Below, piece after piece: positions 33,077 to 41,814 of a stretch of DNA of 64,000 nucleotides; positions within the stretch are counted from its first letter, which is position 1, and each line of letters opens with the position of its first letter. Location of the stretch: contig NZ_JACHGE010000003.1 in assembly GCF_014202225.1 (NCBI RefSeq), forward strand, positions 383,233-447,232, given 5' to 3'. A program made the position numbers and the translations under genes. The DNA comes from Algibacter amylolyticus. GTDB lineage: Bacteria > Bacteroidota > Bacteroidia > Flavobacteriales > Flavobacteriaceae. Under the pieces are notes generated by a model. The model was not told the origin of the DNA. It ran no database searches and saw nothing but the letters and a program-made list of their open reading frames with translations.

Positions 33077-34042
33077 ATGAATTGGGGATTTATAGGATGC
33101 GGAAGCGTAACCGAGGTTAAAAGCGGACCAGCATATCAACAAACAAAAGATTTTAATGTAGTTGCTGTTATGCGTCGCAACGAAGAAAAATTATTGGATT
33201 ATGCTAAACGACATAACATACCAACTACGTATACCGATGCCGATGCTTTAATTAACGACCCCAATGTAGATGCCGTGTATATTGCCACACCACCAGATAC
33301 CCATAAATTCTATGCGCTAAAAATAGCCGCTGCTGGCAAACCTTGTTGTATAGAGAAACCGTTAGCACCTAGTTATATAGATAGTTTAGAGATTCAAAAG
33401 GCATTTCAAGAAAAAAACATACCCTTGTTTGTTGCATATTACAGACGTTCACTACCTCGGTTTTTAAAGGTTAAGGAATGGCTAGATAACCAACTTATTG
33501 GAGACGTAAGACATATAAACTCACATTTAAGCAAACCCGCAAGCGAACTAGACACCTCGAAAAATTATAACTGGCGAACAGATAACAACATTGCGCCAGC
33601 AGGCTATTTTGATGATTTAGCAAGCCATGGTTTAGATTTATTTGCCTTCTTTTTGGGTGATATTAGCAATGCTAAAGGCATTAGTTTAAACCAACAAGAT
33701 TTATACTCTGCAAAAGATGCCGTTACAGCGTCGTGGCTGCACGACAATGGTATTACGGGTTCGGGAACATGGAATTTTGGATGCCATCAACATATAGATC
33801 TAGTAACCATTTATGGCAGCAAAGGCACTATTAAGTTTTCAGTATTTCATGAAAATCCTATTTACTTAGAAACGGATACACTAAAGGAAGAACTTTTTAT
33901 AGACAACCCAAAACACATCCAAAAATATCATGTACAGAATATGCAAAACTATTTTAAAGACCATGATAAAACCCATCCTTCAACAGGGCAAACAGCCTTA
34001 CATACCAGTTGGGTTATGGATAAAATTTTAGGTGCTATTTAA
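33077..34042 (+). CDS. Gfo/Idh/MocA-family oxidoreductase
   Basis: 321-residue NAD(P)-dependent oxidoreductase acting on sugars or related compounds. 'WGFIGCGSVTEVKSGPAYQ' is the Rossmann GxGxxx motif, 'YIATPPDTHKFYALKIAAAGKPCCIEKPLA' contains the invariant Glu-Lys-Pro, and the C-terminal alpha/beta domain ('YFDDLASHGLDLFAFFLGDI') carries the Asp-x-x-x-His active-site pattern. The substrate is not predictable. It has its own upstream terminator (of yebC) and no close downstream neighbour (130 bp gap), so it is probably monocistronic. Confidence 0.88.
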   Translation: MNWGFIGCGSVTEVKSGPAYQQTKDFNVVAVMRRNEEKLLDYAKRHNIPTTYTDADALINDPNVDAVYIATPPDTHKFYALKIAAAGKPCCIEKPLAPSYIDSLEIQKAFQEKNIPLFVAYYRRSLPRFLKVKEWLDNQLIGDVRHINSHLSKPASELDTSKNYNWRTDNNIAPAGYFDDLASHGLDLFAFFLGDISNAKGISLNQQDLYSAKDAVTASWLHDNGITGSGTWNFGCHQHIDLVTIYGSKGTIKFSVFHENPIYLETDTLKEELFIDNPKHIQKYHVQNMQNYFKDHDKTHPSTGQTALHTSWVMDKILGAI

Positions 34043-34172
34043 TATTTAACCAACCAATTTTAATATCATTTTTAGATAAAAATTTTTTATAAAAATATTT
34101 TTATTATTTGTAAAACATATTCTAAAAAAGAATAATTTTACTTAAAATCCACATGGGTTTGTTTTACTAAAA

Positions 34173-35618
34173 ATGAACAAATATATTGTTGTAAATCAGA
34201 CAGATAAATGGAGTTTTTCCATTGAAAATATTAAAGTAATTTCATCACAAGATTACCTTACTAATCCTGATTTTTCAAAAATTAAAAAAGCAAGAATCTT
34301 TAATCTCTGTAAAGATTACTCCTACCAATCAAAGGGCTATTATGTATCTCTTTTAGCCGAAGCTCGCGGACATTCAGCCATACCTACAGTTAAAAATATT
34401 GTAGATTTAAAAACCATTAAATTGGTTAGAATGGTGTCTGATGAGTTTGAAGAAACAATTCAAAAAAGTTTAAAAGGCATAAAGTCTCAAGAGTTTACCT
34501 TAAGTATTTATTTTGGGCAAAACGTAGCTAAAAAATATAAGGAATTAAGCGGCTTATTTTACAAGCATTTTCAAGTGCCCTTTTTAAGGGTGAAGTTTAA
34601 TTACACTACCAAATGGAACATTCAAAGTATTAAAGCTATTTCAGAATCGCAAATACCCGAAGAGCATATGGAAAGTGTTCATGTATTTGCTAATCAATTC
34701 TTTTCTAAAAAACGCTACGATACACCAAAAGTAATCAATTCAGATTTCGATTTAGCCATTTTAGTAGACCCTAATGATCCTGCGCCACCAAGCAACCCTA
34801 AGGCTATTAAAAAGTTTATAGATATTGCTGAAAAAATGAATATTTATGCTGAAGTTATTGAGCCAAAGGATTTATCACGCTTAACTTCTTTTGATGCCTT
34901 GTTTATAAGACAAAGCACCGATGTAAATAATGAAGCCTATGCCTTTGCTAGAAAAGCCCAACAATTAGGCATTGCTATTGTAGATTACCCAGATGCTATT
35001 TTAAAATGCTGCAATAAGGTGTATATGGCCGAAGCTTTACAGAATGCAAATATTGCAACTCCTAAAACTATAATAGTACACAAAGATAATAGAGACACCA
35101 TTTTAGAACACACGGGTTTACCTTGTGTTTTAAAAGCGCCCGATTCCACATTCTCGTTTGGTGTAAAAAAAGCAAAAAACGAAGCCGAATATAATACGTT
35201 GGTAAACAACATGCTTAAGGAATCTGATTTGATTATTGCACAAGAATTTTGCCCTTCTACCTACGATTGGCGCATTGGTATTATAGACGACAAACCCTTT
35301 TTTGCTTGTAAATACTATATGGCCAAAGGGCATTGGCAAATCTATAATTGGAATGCCAAGAAAAAAAACGAGCAAGATGGCGATGCGGATTGTTTACCCA
35401 TAGAAAAAGTGCCTAAAAACATCTTGAACATGGCTATAAAATCGGCTAAACTTATGGGTAAAGGGCTTTACGGAATAGATATAAAAGTCGTTAATAAAAA
35501 GCCTATGGTTATAGAAATTAATGATAACCCAAATATAGATTTTGGTGTAGAAGACGAATATTATGGAGACAACATATATATTGAAGTTTTAAATGCCTTA
35601 AAAAAGCGATTAGAATAA
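34173..35618 (+). CDS. RimK-like ATP-grasp ligase with RLAN N-terminal domain
   Basis: 481-residue ATP-dependent carboxylate-amine ligase. Residues ~35-190 are the RLAN (RimK-like ATP-grasp N-terminal) domain ('KARIFNLCKDYSYQSKGYYVSLLAEARGHSAIP' in outline). Residues ~270-481 are the ATP-grasp domain: 'GLPCVLKAPDSTFSFGVKK' (ATP-binding lysine), 'IIAQEFCPSTYDWRIGIID', and the metal ligands in 'VIEINDNPNIDFGVEDEYY'. RimK relatives add glutamate or other amino acids to peptides, proteins or cofactors. The next two genes, a GCS2 ligase and an N-formylglutamate amidohydrolase-like enzyme, match predicted amidoligase cassettes for making peptide-type metabolites; the product here is unknown. Confidence 0.88.
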   Translation: MNKYIVVNQTDKWSFSIENIKVISSQDYLTNPDFSKIKKARIFNLCKDYSYQSKGYYVSLLAEARGHSAIPTVKNIVDLKTIKLVRMVSDEFEETIQKSLKGIKSQEFTLSIYFGQNVAKKYKELSGLFYKHFQVPFLRVKFNYTTKWNIQSIKAISESQIPEEHMESVHVFANQFFSKKRYDTPKVINSDFDLAILVDPNDPAPPSNPKAIKKFIDIAEKMNIYAEVIEPKDLSRLTSFDALFIRQSTDVNNEAYAFARKAQQLGIAIVDYPDAILKCCNKVYMAEALQNANIATPKTIIVHKDNRDTILEHTGLPCVLKAPDSTFSFGVKKAKNEAEYNTLVNNMLKESDLIIAQEFCPSTYDWRIGIIDDKPFFACKYYMAKGHWQIYNWNAKKKNEQDGDADCLPIEKVPKNILNMAIKSAKLMGKGLYGIDIKVVNKKPMVIEINDNPNIDFGVEDEYYGDNIYIEVLNALKKRLE

Positions 35619-35710
35619 AACCACTTTATAAGCGGGCAAAACAAACACTAACTCCACAAAACACACACACGAGGTAAATCTCTAAATTTTAAAATTTTAA
35701 AAGTAAGGTA

Positions 35711-36937
35711 ATGGGTAAAAAATATCATTTATTTGAAGTTTATGGTATCGAATTAGAATACATGTTAGTCAATCAATCTAACCTAAAGGTAGCGCCTATA
35801 GTTGATGCACTTTTAACAAACAAGAATGGTGAGCTAACTTCCGATATTGAAAATGGCGCTATTGCTTGGAGCAACGAATTGGTAGCTCATGTTGTAGAAA
35901 TAAAAACCAATGGACCAACAGCTAACTTAAATAACTTATCTAAGGAGTTTCATAAAAACATAGTAGAAATCAATGCGTTATTACAACCTTTAAACACGCA
36001 ATTATTACCAACGGCCTCACATCCGTTAATGAATCCGTTAACCGACACACAACTTTGGAAACACAGTTATAGTGAAGTGTATGAGCTTTACAACAGGATT
36101 TTTAATTGTAAAGGTCATGGTTGGAGCAACGTACAAAGCACTCATATTAATTTACCGTTTTACGACGATAATGAATTTGAAAAACTACATGCTGCCATAC
36201 GAATTCTGCTACCACTTATTCCTGGTTTATGTGCAAGTTCTCCAATTCTTGAAGGGCAATCTACGGGCTTTAAAGATACCCGTTTAGAATATTATCAAAC
36301 CAACCAAAAGGAAATACCAGAAATGACAGGTTTTGTAATTCCGGAACAAGTTTTTAGTAAATCTGATTATCATAAAACCATTTTCGAACCTATTAAAAAA
36401 GCAATCAAACCTTTTGATACCCAAAATATACTGGATCATCATTTTTTAAACTCAAGAGGTGCTATTGCTAGGTTTGATAGAAATGCTATAGAAATTAGGT
36501 TAGTAGATATACAAGAATGCCCAAAGGCAGATATGGCTATTTGTGTCCTTATAATTGAAGTTTTAAAACATCTTGTTAATGACGGTTTTACTTCGCTTTC
36601 AAATCAAAAAGAATGGTCGAATGTATCCCTTTTTAATCTTTTAAACCCCATTATAAAATCGGGTGAAGCTTATATAGTTTCAGATGTTAATTATTTAGAC
36701 TTATTTGGAATACATGAACCTTTAAGCATTCAAAATATTTGGAAAAAAATATACGACGACGTAAAACCTAATATTGATACATCTCATTATGAAGCCTTAG
36801 ATATTATATTAAATGAAGGTACTTTATCAACCAGAATATTAAAAGCAATTGACAATAACTTTTCAGAAGACAACATTAAAACCATTTATTTTGACTTAGC
36901 AAATTGTCTACAAACTAACAGCTTGTTTAGAGCATGA
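35711..36937 (+). CDS. GCS2-type carboxylate-amine ligase (glutamate-cysteine ligase-like)
   Basis: 408-residue member of the glutamate-cysteine ligase family 2 (glutamine-synthetase fold). 'FEVYGIELEYMLVN' provides the first metal-binding glutamates, 'GAIAWSNELVAHVVEIKTNGP' the second glutamate-rich strand, 'GWSNVQSTHINLPF' the His-containing strand, and 'GAIARFDRNAIEIRLVDIQECPKADMA' the arginine strand. Family members make gamma-glutamyl or similar amide bonds; true glutathione synthesis is not implied. It follows the RLAN-ATP-grasp gene by 92 bp and overlaps the next gene by four bases (ATGA-type coupling), so the three enzymes likely act together. Confidence 0.87.
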   Translation: MGKKYHLFEVYGIELEYMLVNQSNLKVAPIVDALLTNKNGELTSDIENGAIAWSNELVAHVVEIKTNGPTANLNNLSKEFHKNIVEINALLQPLNTQLLPTASHPLMNPLTDTQLWKHSYSEVYELYNRIFNCKGHGWSNVQSTHINLPFYDDNEFEKLHAAIRILLPLIPGLCASSPILEGQSTGFKDTRLEYYQTNQKEIPEMTGFVIPEQVFSKSDYHKTIFEPIKKAIKPFDTQNILDHHFLNSRGAIARFDRNAIEIRLVDIQECPKADMAICVLIIEVLKHLVNDGFTSLSNQKEWSNVSLFNLLNPIIKSGEAYIVSDVNYLDLFGIHEPLSIQNIWKKIYDDVKPNIDTSHYEALDIILNEGTLSTRILKAIDNNFSEDNIKTIYFDLANCLQTNSLFRA

Positions 36938-37620
36938 AACTCATTTTAACTTGCGAACATGGAGAATGCTTTATTCCAGAAAATTTTCAGAATTATTTTG
37001 AAAACGCTCAAGATGTGTTAAATACACACCGAGGTTACGATTTAGGTGCACTAGACCTCTTTACAGCCTTACAACCTCTTGCCTATTTTTCGAAATCTAG
37101 TAAGGTAAGTAGGCTTCTTATAGAGCTTAACCGTTCGTTACACCATGCCAAGTTATTTTCAGAATTCAGTAAAAACCTCACAAAGCTTGAAAAAGACAAT
37201 GTAATAGAGCACTATTATTCTCTGTACAGACATGATGTTGAATCGCAAATAAAGAAGTTAATAAGTGCAAATGACACAGTTCTACATATTTCGGTACATA
37301 GCTTCACTCCTATTTTGAATTCTACAGAAAGGCGTTGCGATATTGGTTTGCTATTTGACTCTAGAATTAAAAAAGAAAAGGTCTATTGCACCTTATTAAA
37401 AAAGGAAATCAGTAGGCTCTATCCTGATTTTAATGTCCGTTATAATTATCCTTATTTAGGAAAAGCAGACGGTTTTACAACCTATTTACGCAAACAATTT
37501 CCTAAAAACTATATTGGTGTTGAATTTGAATTGAATCAAAAATTTGCAAATAATAACAAAGTACCTTTTAATATTAAGCAAGTACTTTACAACGCTATTG
37601 AAAGCACTATTTATTCTTAA
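36934..37620 (+). CDS. N-formylglutamate amidohydrolase-like enzyme
   Basis: 228-residue zinc amidohydrolase of the FGase family, related to M14-type carboxypeptidases. 'LILTCEHGECFIPENF' has the His/Glu zinc ligands in the first strand, 'THRGYDLGALDLFTAL' and 'LIELNRSLHHAKLF' are further family blocks, and 'ISVHSFTPI' gives the third ligand. In histidine degradation FGases cleave N-formylglutamate, but there are no hut genes here. Its start overlaps the GCS2 ligase by four bases, so its substrate is probably an amide or peptide made by the two ligases, either for trimming or recycling (inference). The 3' end overlaps the convergent NYN gene by 14 bases. Confidence 0.86.
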   Translation: MKLILTCEHGECFIPENFQNYFENAQDVLNTHRGYDLGALDLFTALQPLAYFSKSSKVSRLLIELNRSLHHAKLFSEFSKNLTKLEKDNVIEHYYSLYRHDVESQIKKLISANDTVLHISVHSFTPILNSTERRCDIGLLFDSRIKKEKVYCTLLKKEISRLYPDFNVRYNYPYLGKADGFTTYLRKQFPKNYIGVEFELNQKFANNNKVPFNIKQVLYNAIESTIYS

Positions 37621-38344
37621 CAAAAATCAATTTGAATCGTCCGTTAGTTTGGTCGCGTTGTTCCAACTCAAATTGTGGCAACGATTTAAAAAGTGGTGTT
37701 AATTTTTGAAATCCAAAGTTTCTAGAATCAAAATTAGGTTGTTTTTTAAGGATTAAAGAACCTACATCGCCTAAAAATGCCCAACCATCATCGTCGGCAG
37801 CATCATCAACCGAGTTTTTAAGTAATTTAATAACCTTTGGTGTAATGTTGTAAAGATTTGCCTTTTTAGGTTTATTAGATTGCTTGTCCTTTGGATCTTC
37901 ATCTTCATCAAGAGCTAAAATTTCTAAATAAATAAACTTGTCGCAAGCCACAATAAAAGGATTAGGCGTCTTCTTCTCGCCCATTCCATAAACTACCATA
38001 GCAGCTTCTCTTAAACGCGTAGCAAGTTTAGTAAAATCACTATCGGAAGACACTAAGCAAAAACCATTCACCTTTTCGGAATATAAAATATCCATTGCAT
38101 CAATAATCATTGCAGAATCGGTAGCGTTTTTACCTGTAGTATAGCCATATTGTTGTATGGGTGTAATGGCATTTTCAAGCAATACATTTTTCCATTTAGA
38201 TAGATGCGGCTTAGTCCAATCTCCATAAATACGTTTAATGGTGGGCGTACCATATTTGGTAATTTCCTCCATCATTTCTGTAATGTATTTTGACGGGATA
38301 TTATCTCCATCAATTAATACGGCAATTTTAGTGTCTTTAATCAT
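37607..38344 (-). CDS. NYN-domain nuclease with LOTUS/OST-HTH domain (LabA/DUF88 type)
   Basis: 245-residue putative RNase of the PIN-like NYN fold. Acidic active-site residues are visible: Asp12/Asp14 ('LIDGDNIPSKY'), Asp76 ('GKNATDSAMIIDAMD') and Asp101/Asp103 ('VSSDSDF'). Residues ~165-245 form an OST-HTH/LOTUS domain ('VIKLLKNSVDDAADDDGWAFLGDVGSLILKK' in outline), which binds RNA such as G-rich RNA. NYN-LOTUS proteins are widespread and poorly characterised in bacteria. It runs antiparallel to the amidoligase cassette with a 14-base overlap of the two 3' ends, so paired transcripts would be complementary there. Confidence 0.88.
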   Translation of the reverse strand: MIKDTKIAVLIDGDNIPSKYITEMMEEITKYGTPTIKRIYGDWTKPHLSKWKNVLLENAITPIQQYGYTTGKNATDSAMIIDAMDILYSEKVNGFCLVSSDSDFTKLATRLREAAMVVYGMGEKKTPNPFIVACDKFIYLEILALDEDEDPKDKQSNKPKKANLYNITPKVIKLLKNSVDDAADDDGWAFLGDVGSLILKKQPNFDSRNFGFQKLTPLFKSLPQFELEQRDQTNGRFKLIFVKNK

Positions 38345-38499
38345 ATGGTTAAAGGTAAAAAATAAAAAATTATAGTAAAACCTTACAATAACATTTATTT
38401 TAACTTTTATTTTGGTGAAGGAATATTGGTTTATACCTATTTTTACTGCGACTAATTCAAATAACTAGGTGAAATCCTAATAAATCACAAAATCTCCCT

Positions 38500-41094
38500 A
38501 TGAAATTAAATCAAATTACTTTTAAGCTTATCCCCATTTCTTTCTTAATCTTACTTCTTTTAGCACCATTTTGTGCAGAAGCTCAAAATAAAAAAAAGAG
38601 GAATAAAAAAAATGCTATTGAAGCTACAAAAAACAACCCTATTAAAAAGTTAAAAGAAAAATCTATTGCAGACTTAACAAAATCAAGTAAAAAAATTGAA
38701 GGTTTGTTTACTGTTTACCAAGACACTATTACAGGTGAAATACAAATGGTTATAACAAAAAATCAATTAGACAAAGAGTTTATATACTTTAGCCAAATTG
38801 CGGATGGTGTTTTAGATGCCGGAAGAATAAATAGAGGCTCTTATAAAGGTTCTAAAGTGTTTACAGTATCAAAATACTTTAATAAAATAGAGTTTACAAC
38901 TCAAAATACTTCGTTTTATTTCGCCCCTAATAATGCTATTTCAAAATCGAAAGACGCCAATATTAGCCAAGGTATTATGGCCAGCTTAAAAATTGAAGCC
39001 ACTAACGCGGATGAAGGTTTGTACCTAATAAAAGCTAACGATTTGTTTTTAAAAGAAACATTTTCGCAAATAAAACCATCTTCGAGACCAGGAACATCTC
39101 CTAGCTCTTTTAAATTAGGAGGCTTGGATAAAGGAAAGACAAAAATTAATGACATAAAAAACTATCCTGAAAATGTAAATTTAGAGGTGGAATATGTGTA
39201 TTCGGCTCCATCCGTTTTAAATGGTGGTTCTAGTGCTGTTTCCGATGGCAGAAATGTTAGTATAAAGGTGTTTCATAGTTTAATCGCCATGCCAGAAAAT
39301 GATTTTGAACCTAGATTCGACGATCCTCGAGTTGGTTACTTCACTACTGAAATCACAGACCAAACTTCAACTAGTGTAACGCCATATCGCGATTTAATAA
39401 ACCGATGGAACTTAGTTAAGAAAAACCCAGAAGCCGAATTATCTGAACCGGTAAAACCTATTACTTGGTGGATGGAAAACTCAACCCCTATACAATGGCG
39501 AGAAACTATAAAAAATGCTGTATTACAATGGAATGTAGCTTTTGAAAAGGCTGGTTTTAAAAACGCAATTGTGGTTAAACAACAACCTGATGATGCCGAT
39601 TGGGATGCTGGTGATATTAGATATAATGTATTACGATGGACCGCTTCTCCAACACCGCCATTTGGAGGCTATGGGCCAAGTATGAAAAACCCAAAAACTG
39701 GTGAAATTTTTGGAGCGGATATCATGCTTGAATATAAACACTTTACAAATCGTGTTTTTTATGAAAAAGTTTTTGAAACCTCTTCGAATGAATCCCTTAA
39801 TAACACTATAAATCATCAAGAGGACTTGTATTGTTCTTTAGGTCATGAACTGCATAATGAAGTTATGTTTGCAAGTACTGTTGCCTCTGTAGCTGGAGGA
39901 TCAGATTTAGAAATGGAACGTATTAAAAAAGAGTCTATGACGGCTTTAATTATGCACGAAGTTGGGCATACTTTAGGTTTAAATCATAATATGAAGGCGA
40001 GTCAGTTGTTTTCTCCTGAGCAACTTGCAGATGCCGATTTTATTAGGGGAAAATGTTTAACAGCTTCCGTAATGGATTATGCGGCTTTAAATGTTACTAG
40101 AGACCGCAGTAAACAAGGTCAATATGATGATGTTGCTGTGGGACCATACGATATTTGGGCCATTCAATTAGGTTACAGACCTTTTAAAACAGAAGCCGAA
40201 CGTCAAGCCTTATTAAACGAATCGACGAAACCTGAACATATTTTTGGAAACGATGCAGATGACATGCGTTATCCTGGTAAAGCTATTGATCCTAGAGTAA
40301 ATGTGTCCGATCAATCTAACAATCAAATTAAATGGGCTGTTGATAGAATAGAACTATCTAACGATTTAATGAAAGATTTAAAATTTAAGTTTATAAAAAC
40401 CGGCGAGTCTTACCAAGAATTAAGATCTGTTTATTATTTATTAAGTGGTCAAAAAGCTTCTGCTACAAATACCATTTCTAGATTTATTGGAGGTGTTTAT
40501 GTAGATCGTTCTATGGCGGGCCAAGACCAAGCCAGTCAACCTTATACTCCTGTGAGCTTAAAAGACCAAAAAAGAGCCATGAGCGCTTTAAAAATTTATG
40601 TATTTGCACCAGATGCCTTTCAAGCTCCAAATGATTTATATAATTATTTAGCAAAACAACGAAGAGGGTTTAATTTTATGAACGCTCCTGAAGACCCTAA
40701 AATTCATAACCAAGTTTTGGGTTATCAGAAAAACGTATTAAGTCAACTTTTACACTATAATACATTACAACGAATTACTGATTCTGAGTTATATGGAAAT
40801 GAATACACCTTATCTTCCTTTATGGTCGATTTAAATAATGCAATTTTTAAATCGGACATCTATGGTTCTGTAAATTCATTTAGACAAAATTTACAATTAG
40901 AATATACTAATATGCTAATTGATATGCTTACAGGTAAACAAAATACTAAGTATACAAACACAGCTAAATCAATGGCTCTGTATAATCTTAAAGCGATTAG
41001 GTCTATGGCTGCTCCTTCTGGAAATATAGCATCTAGAGCACATAAACAACACTTAAGAACCTTAATTGATAACGCTGTTAAAGAGATAAAATAA
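38500..41094 (+). CDS. Secreted zinc-dependent metalloprotease (DUF5117/DUF5118 type)
   Basis: 864-residue gluzincin/metzincin-like protease. Signal peptide at 1-29 ends in CAEAQ. A basic Lys/Asn stretch (30-55) follows, then a beta-rich N-terminal region (DUF5118/DUF5117, ~55-420). The catalytic helix is HEVGHTLGLNHN with zinc ligands His486, His490 and His496 and general base Glu487. A helical C-terminal region (DUF4953-like) completes the protein. It probably acts in the periplasm or outside the cell; its substrate is unknown. It has no close neighbours and a perfect terminator follows. I see no C-terminal type IX sorting sequence at the end (AVKEIK), so T9SS export is not supported. Confidence 0.9.
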   Translation: MKLNQITFKLIPISFLILLLLAPFCAEAQNKKKRNKKNAIEATKNNPIKKLKEKSIADLTKSSKKIEGLFTVYQDTITGEIQMVITKNQLDKEFIYFSQIADGVLDAGRINRGSYKGSKVFTVSKYFNKIEFTTQNTSFYFAPNNAISKSKDANISQGIMASLKIEATNADEGLYLIKANDLFLKETFSQIKPSSRPGTSPSSFKLGGLDKGKTKINDIKNYPENVNLEVEYVYSAPSVLNGGSSAVSDGRNVSIKVFHSLIAMPENDFEPRFDDPRVGYFTTEITDQTSTSVTPYRDLINRWNLVKKNPEAELSEPVKPITWWMENSTPIQWRETIKNAVLQWNVAFEKAGFKNAIVVKQQPDDADWDAGDIRYNVLRWTASPTPPFGGYGPSMKNPKTGEIFGADIMLEYKHFTNRVFYEKVFETSSNESLNNTINHQEDLYCSLGHELHNEVMFASTVASVAGGSDLEMERIKKESMTALIMHEVGHTLGLNHNMKASQLFSPEQLADADFIRGKCLTASVMDYAALNVTRDRSKQGQYDDVAVGPYDIWAIQLGYRPFKTEAERQALLNESTKPEHIFGNDADDMRYPGKAIDPRVNVSDQSNNQIKWAVDRIELSNDLMKDLKFKFIKTGESYQELRSVYYLLSGQKASATNTISRFIGGVYVDRSMAGQDQASQPYTPVSLKDQKRAMSALKIYVFAPDAFQAPNDLYNYLAKQRRGFNFMNAPEDPKIHNQVLGYQKNVLSQLLHYNTLQRITDSELYGNEYTLSSFMVDLNNAIFKSDIYGSVNSFRQNLQLEYTNMLIDMLTGKQNTKYTNTAKSMALYNLKAIRSMAAPSGNIASRAHKQHLRTLIDNAVKEIK

Positions 41095-41115
41095 GCGAAA
41101 TAAATAGTAATAAAA

Positions 41116-41145
41116 AAAAGCTACTTCATTAATGAGGTAGCTTTT
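41116..41145 (+). terminator. Intrinsic terminator after the metalloprotease gene
   Basis: 15-bp palindrome, AAAAGCTACTTCATT (41116-41130) and AATGAGGTAGCTTTT (41131-41145), with one T-G wobble, 21 bases after the stop. It ends in T-rich DNA. Confidence 0.85.
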
Positions 41146-41264
41146 GTTGTTTTAGGGAAGCTCATGTTTCTTTTTAGGTACAAATAATTGTTTACTTTAT
41201 GTTTCATGCGCTTACTTATCAAGAAAACAATAGTTGTGCCAAAATTTAAAAAGTGAATAAAGGA

Positions 41265-41813
41265 TTATGAATAATCAGGCTTTTTTCCAACTACGTCTTT
41301 ATAGAAATTATGCATAAATTCAAAATCGGCTTCCATATTATCAGTTGGATAAAATGGCTCAGAAATTACATTCTGTTTATTCTTAAAATCAAGTGTAAAC
41401 ATTATAATAGGAACGTTAGCTTGTTTTGCTATATAGTAAAAACCTGTACGCCATTTGTCTACTTTTTTTCTAGTGCCTTCGGGCGCTAAAGTCATTCTAA
41501 ACTCATCGTGTTGTGCAAATAATTTAGCAATGCTATCGACTTTGTTTTCATTAGATTGCCTATTTAAAGGTGCACCACCTAAAGCCCTAAAAAAATAACC
41601 AAATGGAAAAATAAACAACTCCTTTTTGCCTACAAAATTGGTTTTTACACCCGTTACTTTACGCAACAGCACACCAACGTAGAAATCGTGCCAACTTGTA
41701 TGCGGTACCGCTATTATAACAGCCTTTTTAATAGTATTTTGTGAAAATGAAGTGTTACCAATAACTTGCCAACCTAAAATTTTAAAATATATGAGTTTTG
41801 CAAGCCATTTCAT
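41265..41813 (-). CDS. PlsC-like acyltransferase
   Basis: 182-residue short acyltransferase of the lysophosphatidic acid acyltransferase superfamily. The HX4D active site is 'VPHTSWHDFYVG' (His38, Asp43), and 'LAPEGTRKK' (~112-120) is the second conserved block. A hydrophobic N-terminal region suggests membrane association. It begins one base after the KdnB-like dehydrogenase stop and is the last gene of a five-gene minus-strand run that includes kdsB. It may acylate a glycerophosphate or a lipid A-type acceptor; the family assignment is firm, the acceptor is not. Confidence 0.87.
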   Translation of the reverse strand: MKWLAKLIYFKILGWQVIGNTSFSQNTIKKAVIIAVPHTSWHDFYVGVLLRKVTGVKTNFVGKKELFIFPFGYFFRALGGAPLNRQSNENKVDSIAKLFAQHDEFRMTLAPEGTRKKVDKWRTGFYYIAKQANVPIIMFTLDFKNKQNVISEPFYPTDNMEADFEFMHNFYKDVVGKKPDYS

Positions 41814-41814
41814 A

